DNA of 5,607 bases from JBOHCT01 sp050699055 (lineage in GTDB: Bacteria > Actinomycetota > Actinomycetes > Streptosporangiales > JBOHCT01), in NCBI GenBank assembly GCA_050699055.1, contig JBOHCT010000233.1:1-5607 (forward strand). Reading direction: 5' to 3'. The notes below the pieces were generated by a model. That model was given only the letters and a program-made list of their open reading frames with translations, had not been told where the DNA came from and did no database searches. A program made the translations under genes and the position numbers. Below are positions 5,562-5,607 of the stretch, piece after piece; the first letter of the stretch is position 1; each line of letters opens with the position of its first letter.

Positions 5562-5567
5562 AGGAGG
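5562..5567 (+). promoter_or_regulatory. Shine-Dalgarno site for the next gene
   Basis: AGGAGG lies five bases before the GTG at 5573, the strongest ribosome site in the window. It supports a gene that begins here and runs past the right edge. Confidence 0.55.
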
Positions 5568-5572
5568 CGCCC

Positions 5573-5607
5573 GTGTCCATGGGAGGCCACGGGGGTGTCG
5601 GACTGTC
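5573..5607 (+). CDS. Start of an unidentified gene (cut by the window edge)
   Basis: An open frame begins at GTG 5573 and stays open for 11 codons to the edge. The visible residues are Met-Ser-Met-Gly-Gly-His-Gly-Gly-Val-Gly-Leu. Glycine-rich starts like this occur before the membrane domain in some actinobacterial ABC exporters, but 11 residues are too few to name it. An in-frame ATG at 5579 is the other possible start. The 73 bases between the preceding stop and this start hold a TTGTCA at 5531 without a matching -10. Confidence 0.45.
   Translation, partial: MSMGGHGGVGL

Noticed and set aside
5517..5573. CGGGCGC and GCGCCCG that could pair across 43 bases and mask the last ribosome site
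   Set aside because: A seven-base G-C match over a long loop is expected by chance at this base composition, and the rest of the mRNA is outside the window.
4756..5580. A 274-residue minus-strand open frame opposite the enoyl-CoA hydratase gene
   Set aside because: It fully overlaps a well-supported gene, has no family motif, and its residues mirror the opposite-strand codons.

Overview
The window reads as a chromosomal segment of a high-GC actinobacterium. The coding DNA is strongly G/C-biased at third positions and GTG starts occur. The gene content is typically actinobacterial: a SUF iron-sulfur operon with SufU, a VLRF1-type release-factor-like protein, and a very small basic helix-turn-helix protein. 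The genus cannot be fixed from sequence alone. All credible genes are on the + strand, and the minus-strand open frames look like shadows of them.

Positions 1-2183 hold the 3' half of a suf operon: the end of sufC, then sufS (cysteine desulfurase), sufU (zinc-dependent sulfur acceptor) and a SufT/MIP18-family [Fe-S] maturation factor. sufS and sufU share one base and sufU and sufT share four bases, so translation is probably coupled. SufS removes sulfur from cysteine, SufU accepts the persulfide and passes it on, the upstream SufBCD scaffold (only the SufC tail is visible) builds clusters, and SufT helps deliver them. A stem-loop just after sufT may end the operon.

Positions 2231-2923 encode a protein I recognise as the actinobacterial VLRF1 (acVLRF1) type of predicted peptidyl-tRNA hydrolase, with a GGQ-containing catalytic loop. 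Positions 2924-3139 are intergenic and hold two clear stem-loops ahead of the next gene. Positions 3140-4234 encode an HtrA/DegP-like serine protease with one PDZ domain, made as a lipoprotein. It is probably anchored on the outer face of the cytoplasmic membrane.

After a 151-base spacer comes a 75-residue basic HTH protein (4386-4613), then an enoyl-CoA hydratase/isomerase family enzyme (4699-5499) whose active-site residues depart from the hydratase pattern. The first 35 bases of another gene appear to start at 5573. I recall a suf cluster, an echA gene, and a small regulator lying within a few kilobases in mycobacteria, so this neighbourhood may be partly ancestral.

I found no tRNA or rRNA gene, insertion sequence, CRISPR array or phage gene. 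The most notable points are the GGQ-bearing release-factor homologue next to the suf operon, the altered enoyl-CoA hydratase active site, the lipoprotein form of HtrA, a substitution in a usually conserved SufS motif, and tail-less hairpins placed just after several stop codons. I do not see a clearly new multi-gene system.
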